NCBI GenBank assembly: GCA_002389675.1
Contig: DGQF01000047.1
Span: 1 to 28,172, forward strand
Direction: 5' to 3'
DNA: 28,172 nucleotides
DNA from: Gammaproteobacteria bacterium UBA4421
Lineage (GTDB): Bacteria > Pseudomonadota > Gammaproteobacteria > Pseudomonadales > Azotimanducaceae
A model generated the notes under the pieces. The model saw only the letters and a program-made list of their open reading frames with translations, was not told the DNA's origin and searched no databases. The translations under genes and the position numbers were made by a program. The first letter of the stretch is position 1. Each line of letters starts with the position of its first letter. This document shows positions 16,360 through 25,861 of the stretch, piece after piece.

Positions 16360-19300
16360 CTAACAGCCGCTCGCGCGTTGCGAAACAGTCGAAACCAAGG
16401 CCCATATTCTCCCCAGGCAGGATCTTTGTAGACATTCTGACTGGTTCGATAAACCCGCTCGGGATGCGGCATCATGACCAAGACCCGCCCATCGTTTGCG
16501 GTGATACCTGCCAGGCCTGCTTGAGCGCCATTGGGATTGTCGGGATATGCTTGTGTGACCTGATGCTGACTGTCAACGTACTGCAACGCCACACTGGCGC
16601 CGCGCTCAAGATGCGCCAGATCGTCGGTCTTCCCAAACTCCGCGCGACCTTCGCCATGCGCCACGGCTACCGGCATCACACTGCCTTGCATTCCAGCTAA
16701 CCAAGCAGACGCATTTTCAGTAACACGCGTCATCACCGTACGCCCCTCAAACTGTTCTGATTGGTTACGCACAAAACGCGGCCAATGCTGTGCGCCTGGG
16801 ATCAAATCACTCATTTGACTGAGCATTTGGCAGCCATTACACACGCCTAAAACCATCTTTTGCGCAGCAAAAAAAGCTTCAAACTGACCTCGCACTAAAT
16901 CATTAAATTGTGCACTTTTAGCCCAGCCGCCGCCGCCTCCCAAAACGTCACCATAGGAAAACCCTCCACACGCCACCAGCGCTTGGAACTGACTGAGATC
17001 TTGGCGAGCACTGAACAAATCACTCATATGGACGTCAACACAGTCAAACCCTGCTGCTGTAAAGGCTGCCGCCATTTCTAGCTGGCCATTGACCCCTTGC
17101 TCACGCAGGACCGCCATCCGCGGTCGGTTACGCAAGATATATGGCGCTGCCACGTCATCATTCAGATCGAAAGTTAATGCAGCGTTTAATCCCGGATTAA
17201 CCTGTCGATCATCATCCAACGCTGCATATTCTGTGTCCGCACAATCAGCGTTATCACGCAATCGCTGCAAGGCGTGACTGGTCGCGCCCCAAGCCTTCTG
17301 CAGGGCAGCGCGGGAGGTATCCAGCAGGGTTTCAGAGCCTTGATGCAGGCTAATACGCTCATCTAACCGAGGACGTGCGACAACAATCGCCACACCCGGC
17401 GCGGCGGACAGCACCGCAGCCAAACGGTCAGACGGAACTTGTGCAACAAATCCCACTTCTTCATTAAACCAGTGCGCCAACACGTCACTATCGGCTGGGC
17501 TGTCAAGGTCCAAACCACAACGACCGGCAAAGGCCATTTCTAATAGCGTGGTGATCAGTCCGCCATCAGAGCGATCATGTAAGGCAATGAAATCACCGCG
17601 GCGCTTGCACGCCAAGACAAAAGTCAATAACGCTTTGAATCGCTGCGCGTCATCTACGTCAGGCGCTTGATCACCCAGCTGCTGATAGACCTGTGCTAAG
17701 GCGCTACCACCTAAACGCTGATGCTCATCTAACGCAAATAAAACCAAAGCACTGTCGACCTCTGGCCGCAATTCGGGCGTTAACGTGGCGGCAACATCGA
17801 CTACCGGCGCAAAAGCCGACGCAATTAAGGTCACTGGCGAAACGACGGCATGCTGCGCAGACTCATCCTGCCATCGAGCCTGCATCGACAAAGAATCCTT
17901 ACCCACCGGAACCGCAATGCCCAGCGCTGGACAAAAGACCTCACCCACCGCGTAGACGGCGTCATACAAAGCCTGCTCTTCAAGAGAGTCTCCAGCCGCC
18001 GCCATCCAATTGGCCGATAACACTATGCGCTCGATTGATTCGACATCAGCACTGACAATATTTGTTAAACACTCTGCCACTGCCATGCGCGCCGCAGCGG
18101 CTGAGTTAATCAGCGCCAGCGGACTTCGCTCACCCATCGCAAACGCTTCCCCACTTTTAGAATTAAATCCGCGCAGCGTCACCGCCACATCTGCCACGGG
18201 CACTTGCCAAGGACCTATCATCGGTTGGCAAGCCACCAACCCTGTAATAGAGCGGTCACCAATGGTAATTAAAAATTGCTTGCTCGCCACCGCAGGAAAC
18301 TGCAACACCCTATCCAACGCTGCTTCAAGCGATATCCCCCGCAATTGCAGCGGGTCTCTCATGACCGTTTGTCGCTCAAAGCCACGCTCCATTTTCGGCG
18401 GCTTGCCGAGCAAAATATCCAAAGGCAGGTCGATCACTTGTTGGCCAAACTGACTGTCTTCAACACATAATCGACCATCCATCGTCGATTCGCCAACCAC
18501 AGCATAAGGGCAGCGTTCACGTAAACAAAACGCCTCAAACTGAGCCAGACCCTGACGATCGACACCCATCACGTAACGTTCTTGCGACTCATTACTCCAA
18601 AGTTCCAACGGCGAAAGCCCGGCATCGGCACTGGGAATATCCCGCAACCGGAATACACCACCCGCGTTCGCATCATGCACCAATTCGGGTAGCGCGTTTG
18701 ACAATCCACCGGCACCAACATCATGGATTAACCGAATAGGGTTTGCGTGACCTAACGAGCAACAAGCATCAATCACCTCTTGACAACGCCGTTCCATTTC
18801 CGGATTTCCGCGCTGCACAGAGGCGAAATCAAGATCAGAGGAACTGCTACCTGATGCCATACTTGAGGCAGCACCGCCCCCTAATCCAATCAGCATCGCG
18901 GGGCCACCGATGACCACCAAGGCTGTGCCCGCGGGAAAATCTTGGGCCTGAACGTGCTCAGCTCGAACCGAACCCACACCACCGGCGATCATTACCGGTT
19001 TGTGATAGCCGCGGGTTACGCCGTCAACAACCAGCTCCATCGTTCGAAAATAACCACTAATTGCCGGCCGGCCGTATTCATTATTGAAGCTCGCACAACC
19101 GACCGGGCCCTCTAACATAATCTCTAACGCTGACGCCATATCAGCAGGTTTTCCTGTCGCCAACTCCCAAGGCTGCGACAACTGGGGAATATGCAAGTGG
19201 GAGGTTGTAAAACCCGTTAGCCCTGCTTTCGGTTTTGAGCCCCGACCCACGGCACCTTCGTCGCGTATTTCACCGCCTGAACCGGTTGCCGCACCCGGGA

Positions 19301-20213
19301 AAGGCGCAATCGCAGTGGGGTGATTGTGCGTCTCCACTTTCATCAGAATATGCACGTCTTCTGACTCGTAACCAAAAAGGCTAGTGGTGGGGTCGACCCA
19401 CAGACGATCGTCAACGCCACCAGCGATGACGGCAGCGTTATCACTGTAAGCGCTCAAAATACCGCGCCCATTGATCATCTGATACGTGTTACGAATCATA
19501 CTAAAGAGCGACTTTTCCTGAAGTTCACCGTCGATTCGCCACTGCGCGTTAAAAATCTTATGTCGACAATGCTCGGAGTTTGCTTGCGCAAACATCATCA
19601 GTTCAGCGTCGGTGGGATTGCGATTCAACTGTGTATAAGCAGTCCGCAGATAGTCAATCTCATCGCCGCTCAGCGCTAGCCCGAGCTCTGTATTAGCCCT
19701 CTCCAGCGCGCTTCGACCCTGTTCAAGCAAATCAATATACCCAACGGGTACAGGGGGACGGTGCGTAAAAATCGACGCGAAATCTTCTTCGATTTGACAC
19801 GATTGTGTCATGCGATCGTACAAAAACAATCGCGCCTGCTCGTTTAGCTCACCTGATGCATACCACCGAATTCCCCGCTCAACGCGTTCAACCTGCTTGA
19901 GCCCGCTGGTCTGAAAAATATCAGTCGCTTTGCTTGACCAAGGCGAGATCGTCCCGGTACGGGGCAACACCGTTAACACCCGCCTGCCTTGCCGTTCAGG
20001 CCGCCCCTGATTGGGGCCGTATTCCAGCAGTAAATCCACTTTTTTAGATTCATCAGGCGTCAGTGGCGCCGCCACCTTCAAAATGTGTACATATTCAGCG
20101 TATTTCAAAGTCGGGACGTGCACCTGCAACTTGCTTAGCGCAAACCGACTGAGCGCCGACTTACCCGAATGAACAAGTAGGTGCCCAACCGAACTCAAAA
20201 TAGATTCAGACAC
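16356..20213 (-). CDS. purL: Phosphoribosylformylglycinamidine synthase (single-chain, large)
   Basis: Fourth purine step: FGAR plus glutamine plus ATP to FGAM. 1285 residues, the large single-chain form of gammaproteobacteria. The N-terminal domain and linker are followed by FGAM synthase domains with the signature [15 protein letters not shown] and [19 protein letters not shown]. The C-terminal glutaminase has [18 protein letters not shown], the nucleophile cysteine in [11 protein letters not shown], and the catalytic HPE in [10 protein letters not shown]. The start is GTG at 20213, with GGAAG upstream. It follows tadA by 33 bases on the same strand, possibly co-transcribed. No PurR-type operator is evident. 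Confidence 0.98.
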   Translation of the reverse strand: MSESILSSVGHLLVHSGKSALSRFALSKLQVHVPTLKYAEYVHILKVAAPLTPDESKKVDLLLEYGPNQGRPERQGRRVLTVLPRTGTISPWSSKATDIFQTSGLKQVERVERGIRWYASGELNEQARLFLYDRMTQSCQIEEDFASIFTHRPPVPVGYIDLLEQGRSALERANTELGLALSGDEIDYLRTAYTQLNRNPTDAELMMFAQANSEHCRHKIFNAQWRIDGELQEKSLFSMIRNTYQMINGRGILSAYSDNAAVIAGGVDDRLWVDPTTSLFGYESEDVHILMKVETHNHPTAIAPFPGAATGSGGEIRDEGAVGRGSKPKAGLTGFTTSHLHIPQLSQPWELATGKPADMASALEIMLEGPVGCASFNNEYGRPAISGYFRTMELVVDGVTRGYHKPVMIAGGVGSVRAEHVQAQDFPAGTALVVIGGPAMLIGLGGGAASSMASGSSSSDLDFASVQRGNPEMERRCQEVIDACCSLGHANPIRLIHDVGAGGLSNALPELVHDANAGGVFRLRDIPSADAGLSPLELWSNESQERYVMGVDRQGLAQFEAFCLRERCPYAVVGESTMDGRLCVEDSQFGQQVIDLPLDILLGKPPKMERGFERQTVMRDPLQLRGISLEAALDRVLQFPAVASKQFLITIGDRSITGLVACQPMIGPWQVPVADVAVTLRGFNSKSGEAFAMGERSPLALINSAAAARMAVAECLTNIVSADVESIERIVLSANWMAAAGDSLEEQALYDAVYAVGEVFCPALGIAVPVGKDSLSMQARWQDESAQHAVVSPVTLIASAFAPVVDVAATLTPELRPEVDSALVLFALDEHQRLGGSALAQVYQQLGDQAPDVDDAQRFKALLTFVLACKRRGDFIALHDRSDGGLITTLLEMAFAGRCGLDLDSPADSDVLAHWFNEEVGFVAQVPSDRLAAVLSAAPGVAIVVARPRLDERISLHQGSETLLDTSRAALQKAWGATSHALQRLRDNADCADTEYAALDDDRQVNPGLNAALTFDLNDDVAAPYILRNRPRMAVLREQGVNGQLEMAAAFTAAGFDCVDVHMSDLFSARQDLSQFQALVACGGFSYGDVLGGGGGWAKSAQFNDLVRGQFEAFFAAQKMVLGVCNGCQMLSQMSDLIPGAQHWPRFVRNQSEQFEGRTVMTRVTENASAWLAGMQGSVMPVAVAHGEGRAEFGKTDDLAHLERGASVALQYVDSQHQVTQAYPDNPNGAQAGLAGITANDGRVLVMMPHPERVYRTSQNVYKDPAWGEYGPWFRLFRNARAAVS

Positions 20214-20246
20214 GGATTAAATCTTCCATAGTTAGCAACAACAACA

Positions 20247-20720
20247 TTAGTGACGACGAGCCGCAAAAAAATCTGATAAGAGCGCACTACATTCTTCTTT
20301 GCGAATCCCATCAGATACCATAACTTTATGATTCAGCCCGGGCTGTGCCATCCATTTATGGCTGATCACCGCTCCGGCCTTGGGCTCTGTGGCACCAAAC
20401 ACCAAGCGCCCAACCCGCGCATGAATCAGAGCGCCAGCACACATCATACAAGGCTCCAACGTTACATAAAGCGTTGTATTGGGTAAACGATAGTTCCCAA
20501 CGGTTAACGCTGCTGCCCGCAAGGCAATAACTTCAGCATGAGCAGTAGGATCATGATTTAAGATTGGTCGGTTATAACCCACGCCTATGGGTTCGGCATC
20601 GCGAACCAATACCGCTCCGACCGGAACCTCACCCAGCGCCGCCGCGCGAGCGGCTTGAACCAGAGCAAGATCCATCCAATATTCATCTGTGACTCGACCG
20701 TCAGCGGACGCACTGGGCAA
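20247..20720 (-). CDS. tadA: tRNA-specific adenosine(34) deaminase
   Basis: Converts A34 to inosine in tRNA-Arg(ACG), essential in most bacteria. About 157 residues with the zinc-binding cytidine-deaminase motifs HAEVIALR (catalytic glutamate) and PCMMCAGAL. The family core EVPVGAVL and GYNRPILNHDPTAHAE is also present. The frame has no ATG before the conserved DEYWM segment and a stop lies shortly upstream, so the start must be the TTG at 20720 or a nearby non-ATG codon. A weak start would mean low expression. The upstream 140 bases hold the proteorhodopsin terminator. Confidence 0.95.
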   Translation of the reverse strand: MPSASADGRVTDEYWMDLALVQAARAAALGEVPVGAVLVRDAEPIGVGYNRPILNHDPTAHAEVIALRAAALTVGNYRLPNTTLYVTLEPCMMCAGALIHARVGRLVFGATEPKAGAVISHKWMAQPGLNHKVMVSDGIRKEECSALLSDFFAARRH

Positions 20721-20810
20721 CGCGATGTACTCTATGATTTAACGGGCTGATGTTCTCATTGCGAGGCTAATTTTCATAGCCCAAGCCACCGGTTAGGCTA
20801 TTTTCCAGGC

Positions 20811-20837
20811 AAAAAAAACCCCCGGCCTTGCCGAGGG
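20811..20837 (-). terminator. Rho-independent terminator of the proteorhodopsin gene
   Basis: Minus strand: CCCTCGGC pairs with GCCGGGGG around the loop AAG (20837-20819; eight base pairs, one T.G), followed by eight T (20818-20811). It starts 24 bases after the proteorhodopsin stop. It should insulate the downstream tadA-purL pair, so the proteorhodopsin transcript is likely monocistronic. Confidence 0.92.
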
Positions 20838-20860
20838 TTCTTTTAGCTAGATGTCGCTGA

Positions 20861-21565
20861 TCAGTGCGCGGTATCGCCTGAATCTTTGACTGCCAAGTTC
20901 CATATAATCAAGCCAAACAGGATCTTGTTGACAAAATCGGCCAAGTTATAAAGAACGTTCAACGCGTTGTCATCTACGGCGCCGAGCATATAACCGAATA
21001 CATACCCAAGCGGATAGATCGACCACCCCACAAGCACAATCCAACGCATTGCGTTGAATGCTGACTGCACGGGGCCAGTTGCGCTGGCCGCGGCTTTGCC
21101 CGCCTCACCACCATAAATCTCGTAAATGATAATGGCCCAACCAACCATTCCCAGCGCGAATCCTAGAGTCGCGTTCATCATGTTAACTTCACCGGCATAA
21201 CCGAAAATCAACATAACCAGCGTACCCACAAGTAATCGCAAGAAAGATCCGGTTCCCACTGACGCACCAACAGCGCGCAAAATGATAAAGAACTCAATCA
21301 TCAACAAGGGAACAGTGATCAGCCAGTCGATGTACCGATAATCAATCGGGGTCGCTTGATTGATGACCCAAAAATCTCGCATGTAGTCGTAATGCACACC
21401 GGCAACCAAAGTTACCAAACCCGCCACCAATAACGATAACCGCCACTGTGGCTTTACTTTCGCCCCTTCATATAAAAAGAATACTGTAGACGCAATCATC
21501 GCAATTGAAACCAGCCAAAAACTGACTCCTACGATATCGCCTTGTTGCAGAAACATCTTATCCAT
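20861..21565 (-). CDS. Proteorhodopsin, green-tuned light-driven proton pump
   Basis: Seven-helix retinal protein that exports protons in light. 234 residues from the ATG at 21565, which has AAGGGGA upstream. The frame continues open to 21679, but those 38 residues look like no leader. Key residues by comparison with the SAR86 protein: proton acceptor D80 (D97), T84 (T101), donor E91 (E108), the partner histidine H58 (H75), and the retinal lysine K214 (K231) in ADFVNKILFG. The spectral-tuning position is L88 (L105), predicting green absorption. The DTE set indicates an outward proton pump, not a sodium or chloride pump. Unlike SAR86 proteorhodopsin there is no cleavable signal peptide. No carotenoid or blh genes are in the window, so retinal must come from elsewhere. 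Confidence 0.97.
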   Translation of the reverse strand: MDKMFLQQGDIVGVSFWLVSIAMIASTVFFLYEGAKVKPQWRLSLLVAGLVTLVAGVHYDYMRDFWVINQATPIDYRYIDWLITVPLLMIEFFIILRAVGASVGTGSFLRLLVGTLVMLIFGYAGEVNMMNATLGFALGMVGWAIIIYEIYGGEAGKAAASATGPVQSAFNAMRWIVLVGWSIYPLGYVFGYMLGAVDDNALNVLYNLADFVNKILFGLIIWNLAVKDSGDTAH

Positions 21566-21760
21566 TGACTTCCCCTTCAAGTTAACAAAATCAGGCCTTG
21601 AATTTAGCACCAGAAAATGCAAAAGACCACACCTGTTTAAAAAGAGTTCCGAATCAAATTTTCGATATATAACGGACACTACGCGGTGAGCGAAGGTCAG
21701 GGCAGACTTAACCCACGGGGCTTTGGTATGCTTGCAGACGGCTCACATTAGGCAACCTCG

Positions 21761-22417
21761 ATGATTCCACACCGATTGACTCTGCGCACGCTCATCCTTT
21801 CTGGCGTGATTATCTTCGGCATCTTTTTAGCCGTCCAATATGGTTTGTTGTCACGCGCAATTCAGGCTGATCGAAGCCAGCTGTCTTTGGTTATCCTCAT
21901 TTTGTATACCCTTTTGAGCGTTCACTGGCTATGGATCAGCTGGCGCCTAGCAGAGGAAGTGAATACGTGCGATCACTGGGCGCAAGACCCCTCCATTGAA
22001 CCTGAACGCAATTTGACCGGACGGGTTTTAGCTGATCTTTCCCACGTCAGCGGCGGCCAACATTCAGAACAATTACTCACCCTCTACCACGACCAATTGA
22101 TGAATCGGCATGCGCTGGGACACTTTGCCACAGATCTGCTCCTGAGAATTGGGCTCATGGGCACCATCATCGGCTTCATTTTGATGCTTTTACCCGTGGC
22201 CGAAATCGACGACTTCGACCCCGCCGTCATGCAGCAACTGCTTGCCAGCATGAGCGGCGGCATGGCCGTCGCACTGTACACCACTATGGCGGGCCTGATC
22301 ACAAGCACACTATTACGCTACCAATATCATCTTTTGGATACAGCCGCGGTCGATCTGGCCAATCGCGTCGCCGTACTAGTGCACACCCGCACGCTGGACA
22401 ATCCTCGTGAAACATAG
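21761..22417 (+). CDS. MotA/TolQ/ExbB-family proton channel subunit
   Basis: Predicted inner-membrane stator subunit that passes protons and drives a partner protein. 218 residues. Hydrophobic helices lie at about 8-30 and 40-61, then a cytoplasmic stretch of some 60 residues, then the family core: helices at about 127-146 (LLLRIGLMGTIIGF) and 163-186 (MSGGMAVALYTTMAGLITST). The pore threonines typical of the family fit T135 and T174/T175. Four helices resemble MotA more than three-helix ExbB/TolQ, but there are no flagellar genes nearby. It is the first of three overlapping genes; its TAG lies inside the next gene (11-base overlap). It is divergent from proteorhodopsin across 195 bases. The specific function is unknown. 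Confidence 0.85.
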   Translation: MIPHRLTLRTLILSGVIIFGIFLAVQYGLLSRAIQADRSQLSLVILILYTLLSVHWLWISWRLAEEVNTCDHWAQDPSIEPERNLTGRVLADLSHVSGGQHSEQLLTLYHDQLMNRHALGHFATDLLLRIGLMGTIIGFILMLLPVAEIDDFDPAVMQQLLASMSGGMAVALYTTMAGLITSTLLRYQYHLLDTAAVDLANRVAVLVHTRTLDNPRET

Positions 22418-23024
22418 CGCGCTATCCAGCGGCGTATCCGGAGATGCATTTACAGATCTTCTGTTTAATGCACTATTAGGGTTCGCGATGATGTTCATTA
22501 TCGCTTTTATGCTGATTCAGGAGCCCGTCGCCGACGGTAACGTTGACGCCAAAGCGGAAATGCTCATTACCGCAACCTGGCCCGACGGACATCCAGACGA
22601 CATCGACATGTTGGTTGAGGGACCACAGGGAGAAGTGGTCTGGTACCACAACCGTGATGGAGACTTGATGCATTTGGATCGGGATGATCGGGGTCTTTTG
22701 GCAGACCGAGTCATTCTGGACGGCAAAACGGTCGTTAATCCAATCAATCAGGAAATCATCACGGTTAGAGGCCTGCAAGTTGGCGAATATGTCGTCAACT
22801 TAATGCACTATCAATCTCACTACACAGAACCGCTACCGGTTACGGTAAAGGTTGAAAAACTTAATCCCGAGGTCACTTTGGTATTCTACGGTACACGCTA
22901 CATGCGCGGCTCTGGGGATGAGCAGACCGCGGTAAGATTCAGTCTCGATTCGCAGGGAGAGGTTACTGGCACCAATGAATTGCAAAAAAATCTTTTGACT
23001 GTGGTTTTGGATAAGTCATCGTGA
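22407..23024 (+). CDS. ExbD/TolR/MotB-topology protein with DUF2135-like periplasmic domain
   Basis: Unrecognised protein, 205 residues, GTG start inside the end of the channel-subunit gene. A short cytoplasmic N terminus leads into one helix (about 17-38) beginning with FTDLLFNALLGFAMMF. The aspartate at its start (D17) sits where ExbD, TolR and MotB carry their proton-accepting aspartate. The remaining 165 residues, predicted periplasmic, lack the peptidoglycan-binding OmpA motif of MotB and the ExbD fold signature. Instead they show DDIDMLVEGPQGEVVWYHN and, later, GLQVGEYVVNLMHYQSHYT, the layout of a DUF2135/YfaP-like beta-sandwich. I read it as the stator partner of the upstream channel, with a novel sensor or binding head. 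It overlaps the third gene by GTGA. Confidence 0.7.
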   Translation: MKHSALSSGVSGDAFTDLLFNALLGFAMMFIIAFMLIQEPVADGNVDAKAEMLITATWPDGHPDDIDMLVEGPQGEVVWYHNRDGDLMHLDRDDRGLLADRVILDGKTVVNPINQEIITVRGLQVGEYVVNLMHYQSHYTEPLPVTVKVEKLNPEVTLVFYGTRYMRGSGDEQTAVRFSLDSQGEVTGTNELQKNLLTVVLDKSS

Positions 23025-23581
23025 CGAGCGCGATATTATGGCTCACCCTCGCCTATGTCACCGTCGCTGCGCTTGTGTTGACTGTGAGCCTGGCGAACCT
23101 ATATTCATTGCGCGTTAAAGTAGCACTGATCTGTGTTGTGAGTAGTCTATACGCCAGCGCTTGGTTCGGTTGGCAGACCATCACGGGCTGGCCAACGTCG
23201 CAACCCCTGCCTGAGAATTTTCGTGTTTTATCGATCACCATTGACGAACGCAGAAAAAAAGATAAAACACCCAGCTCCATCTACTACTGGGTGCGAGCAC
23301 TCGACTCCGCTGGATTGCCTACCGGTAAGCCTAGAGCATTCCGCAAACCTTGGTCTGAACGATTGGCCGAGGAAGCCGAGCAGGCCATCGCAGAAATGGC
23401 AGGCGGAGACACCTTGAACGGAACAGTGTCGCGCTCTTTATTGTCCACAGAATCCGAGAGTAGCCCACTGTCCGACTACGCCGGCGAACGTTCTATCACC
23501 GGCAATACAGACAATACCATCACCATCGAGTTCAAGCAGGCGCCTCGCCGGTTATTACCCCCTAAGGCACCTGCCAGCTAA
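23021..23581 (+). CDS. Hypothetical two-helix membrane protein, third gene of the channel operon
   Basis: No family recognised. 186 residues from a GTG that overlaps the previous stop (GTGA). Two hydrophobic helices lie at about 4-27 (ILWLTLAYVTVAALVLTVS) and 33-52 (VALICVVSSLYASAWFGW). A soluble domain of about 130 residues follows, which by an even helix count would face the cytoplasm. It has a strand-like VLSITIDERRKKDK and SIYYWVRALDS, a glutamate-rich helix (RLAEEAEQAIAEMAGG), a Ser/Thr-rich stretch and a proline-rich end (RRLLPPKAPAS). Tight overlap with the channel pair argues for one complex. It is not TonB-like, because it has two helices and no long Pro-Lys/Pro-Glu spacer. It ends 26 bases before the convergent PQQ dehydrogenase. 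Confidence 0.7.
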   Translation: MTSAILWLTLAYVTVAALVLTVSLANLYSLRVKVALICVVSSLYASAWFGWQTITGWPTSQPLPENFRVLSITIDERRKKDKTPSSIYYWVRALDSAGLPTGKPRAFRKPWSERLAEEAEQAIAEMAGGDTLNGTVSRSLLSTESESSPLSDYAGERSITGNTDNTITIEFKQAPRRLLPPKAPAS

Positions 23582-23607
23582 AGCCGAACATCTGCCTGCC
23601 AGGCGTT

Positions 23608-25818
23608 TCACTTTAACCAAGTTAAACGCGCCGCTTCCGCTTGCCCTATAGCCACCTGACGATCTTCATGAGCCCGCGCTTTGACGTAAGCATGAATCAC
23701 CGCAGTCTCATCAGCCGTCAGAGAGTCTGCAAACGACGCCATACCATTGGCCGTCAACGCGCCCTCCAGCACGATCGCGTTGAAATTTTCATGCGAGCCT
23801 GACCCCATCATTCGTAAATCCGCGATCACACCTCCAGAGCGCGCAATCAGTCCGTGACAAGGCGCGCAAAAGTCGTGATACAAGATTTCACCCTCCGCTA
23901 TTTTCTCATCACTCATCGCAACCAATTGCTGCTCTGGAATAGTCATGTCTCGCAGCGTCGGAGACGGCAGACTTTCATCTCCTCCCAATTTAAATACCAA
24001 CAATCGACCCGTATTACTGTAAGTCAGCGATGCCGGGTTAGGCACCGGATCTAGCGGCGCACCGGAAAATAGATCACCGCCACCGGTGCCGGTCAAAATA
24101 GAGACGTACTGAACGCCATCTATCTGATAGGTAATCGGTGGTGCCAACATCGACACATAGGTATTAAAATCCCACAACACCTCACCCGTTGAAGCATCGT
24201 AAGCCGCAAACATGCCCAACACATTACCTTGAAAAACCAAGCCCCCTTCAGTGGCTAGAACACCGCCATTCCAAAAATGCGGAAATTCAACGGCCCATTT
24301 TTCTTCCCCGGTCAGAAAGTTAAACGCTTTTAGGTACCCTTTCACCTTGGGTTGCTCGGCAATATTATCAATGAACAGCTGAGCGATTCGACCAAACTCA
24401 AGACCGAGATTCATTCGACCCGGATGACGCTTATACAGACCTGTTTCGTAATATTCGTCAGACATAGCGTAGATCAGTGCATTTTCCTGGACAGGGATGT
24501 AGGCAATACCTGCCTCCACGTCAACCGACATGGCCTGCCAGTTGTGCGCCCCTAGCGGACCCGGGAGCACCCACTGCGCCTGCTCATCAAACGAATTGGC
24601 TGCGACCTCGACCGGTCGTCCTGTCTCCATGTCGACATGCGACGCCCAGGTTACTGCCGCAAACTGATTTGCTCTCAAAAGCGAGCCATCGGTACGGTCC
24701 AATACATAGAAAAACCCGTTCTTTGGCGCTTGCAATAAAACTTTACGGTCGACGCCGTCAATGGTCATATCAGCCAAAGCAATGTCCTGAACGGCTGTAT
24801 AATCCCAGTTGTCCCCTGGAGTGGTCTGGTAGTGCCATTTGTACTCTCCGCTGTCCGCATCCAGCGCGACAATTGAGGACAAAAATAGGTTATCGCCCCC
24901 TCCAGGAGAACGTAACTCGCGAGTCCAAGGAGAACCATTGCCCACCCCCAGATATACCGAGTTCAAGTCGGGGTCATAAACGATAGAATTCCAAACCGTT
25001 CCACCGCCGCCATACTCCCAATAATTGGTACCTTTCCAAGTTTCAGCAGCCATCACTTGGGCATCGCTCTCAGCCGGCTGGGCGGGATCACCTGGCACCG
25101 TGAAAAAGCGCCAGACCTCATCTCCGGTCTGGGCGTCATAGGCGGTCACGTACCCGCGGACACCAAACTCCGCGCCGCCGTTGCCGATAAATACTTTGTC
25201 GTTAGCCACGCGAGGCGCGCCCGTGACGGTATAAAAGCGGTCGCGATCTATAATCGTATCCACTTCCCAAACTTTTTCGCCCGTCTGTGCGTTCAAGGAA
25301 ATCAGGCGGCCATCAAGGCTTCCGAAGTACACATGCCCTTTATAGACGGCAACCCCGCGGTTCACGACATCGCAACAGGCACGCCGACCCCATTCGCGAG
25401 GAACCTGGGGATCATAGGACCATTTTTCTTCGCCCGTTACCGCATCAACCGCATAAACCCGGCTCCAGGTACTGGTAAAAAACATCATGCCGTCGACAAC
25501 AATCGGAGTAGCCTCTAAGGCTCGGTTGGTGCCCATGTCTTTATACCAAGCCAAACCAAGGTCTTTAACCGACGTTTTGTTGATCTGCTGCAACGGTGAA
25601 AAACGCTGCTCTTCATAGGTGCGCCCGTAAGCCAGCCAATTTCCCGGTTCGTCATCGGCATCGATAATCCGTTGATCATCAATCATACCAACCGATAACT
25701 CCTCCGACGCCGCGGCTTGTGCCGCATCCTGCGTTGTTGTTTGCTCTTGTGAACAACCCGCAATGCCGGCCATAAGGCCGACGCTGGTGAGAACCATCAA
25801 AAAACCACGAAACGTCAT
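23608..25818 (-). CDS. PQQ-dependent alcohol dehydrogenase with C-terminal cytochrome c (quinohemoprotein), lipoprotein
   Basis: Oxidises alcohols outside the inner membrane, passing electrons from PQQ through its own heme c. 736 residues. The N terminus has a lipobox ending IAG-C22, so it is probably a lipoprotein, unusual for the soluble type. An eight-bladed propeller follows with the vicinal disulfide C148-C149 and the GNGSPW metal-site loop. The catalytic WDYT has D339 with T341, where lanthanide enzymes have a second aspartate, so it is predicted calcium-dependent. The heme site is CAPCH at 651-655, with M693 (NGMASF) the likely axial ligand. ATG 25818 has AGGAG six bases ahead. No pqq genes are in the window. 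The substrate is unknown. Confidence 0.93.
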   Translation of the reverse strand: MTFRGFLMVLTSVGLMAGIAGCSQEQTTTQDAAQAAASEELSVGMIDDQRIIDADDEPGNWLAYGRTYEEQRFSPLQQINKTSVKDLGLAWYKDMGTNRALEATPIVVDGMMFFTSTWSRVYAVDAVTGEEKWSYDPQVPREWGRRACCDVVNRGVAVYKGHVYFGSLDGRLISLNAQTGEKVWEVDTIIDRDRFYTVTGAPRVANDKVFIGNGGAEFGVRGYVTAYDAQTGDEVWRFFTVPGDPAQPAESDAQVMAAETWKGTNYWEYGGGGTVWNSIVYDPDLNSVYLGVGNGSPWTRELRSPGGGDNLFLSSIVALDADSGEYKWHYQTTPGDNWDYTAVQDIALADMTIDGVDRKVLLQAPKNGFFYVLDRTDGSLLRANQFAAVTWASHVDMETGRPVEVAANSFDEQAQWVLPGPLGAHNWQAMSVDVEAGIAYIPVQENALIYAMSDEYYETGLYKRHPGRMNLGLEFGRIAQLFIDNIAEQPKVKGYLKAFNFLTGEEKWAVEFPHFWNGGVLATEGGLVFQGNVLGMFAAYDASTGEVLWDFNTYVSMLAPPITYQIDGVQYVSILTGTGGGDLFSGAPLDPVPNPASLTYSNTGRLLVFKLGGDESLPSPTLRDMTIPEQQLVAMSDEKIAEGEILYHDFCAPCHGLIARSGGVIADLRMMGSGSHENFNAIVLEGALTANGMASFADSLTADETAVIHAYVKARAHEDRQVAIGQAEAARLTWLK

Positions 25819-25861
25819 TGCCAACTCCTACCAAACTATAAAGGCAGTCAATCACAACAGG

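Noticed and set aside
20776..20801. Inverted repeat ATAGCC/GGCTAT upstream of tadA
   Set aside because: Only six pairs with a 14-base loop, no T run; likely chance.
21566..21679. Longer proteorhodopsin start giving 38 extra residues
   Set aside because: The extra segment is not hydrophobic like a leader and lacks a ribosome site, while the ATG at 21565 has AAGGGGA at good spacing and matches the family start.
21761..23024. Flagellar MotAB
   Set aside because: Four helices in the first protein are MotA-like, but the cytoplasmic loop is short, the partner has no OmpA domain, and no flagellar or chemotaxis genes are near.
21761..23581. Zorya-type defence system
   Set aside because: The first two proteins have the right topology class, but the second lacks an OmpA/peptidoglycan-binding domain and there is no ZorC, ZorD helicase or ZorE nuclease; the third protein is a small membrane protein.
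23594..23604. Short hairpin GCCTG-C-CAGGC between the channel operon and the PQQ dehydrogenase
   Set aside because: Five pairs with a one-base loop and no T run on either strand; too weak to call a terminator.
23608..25818. Lanthanide-dependent (XoxF/PedH-type) dehydrogenase
   Set aside because: The diagnostic second aspartate after the catalytic one is absent: the motif is WDYT, not WDYD.
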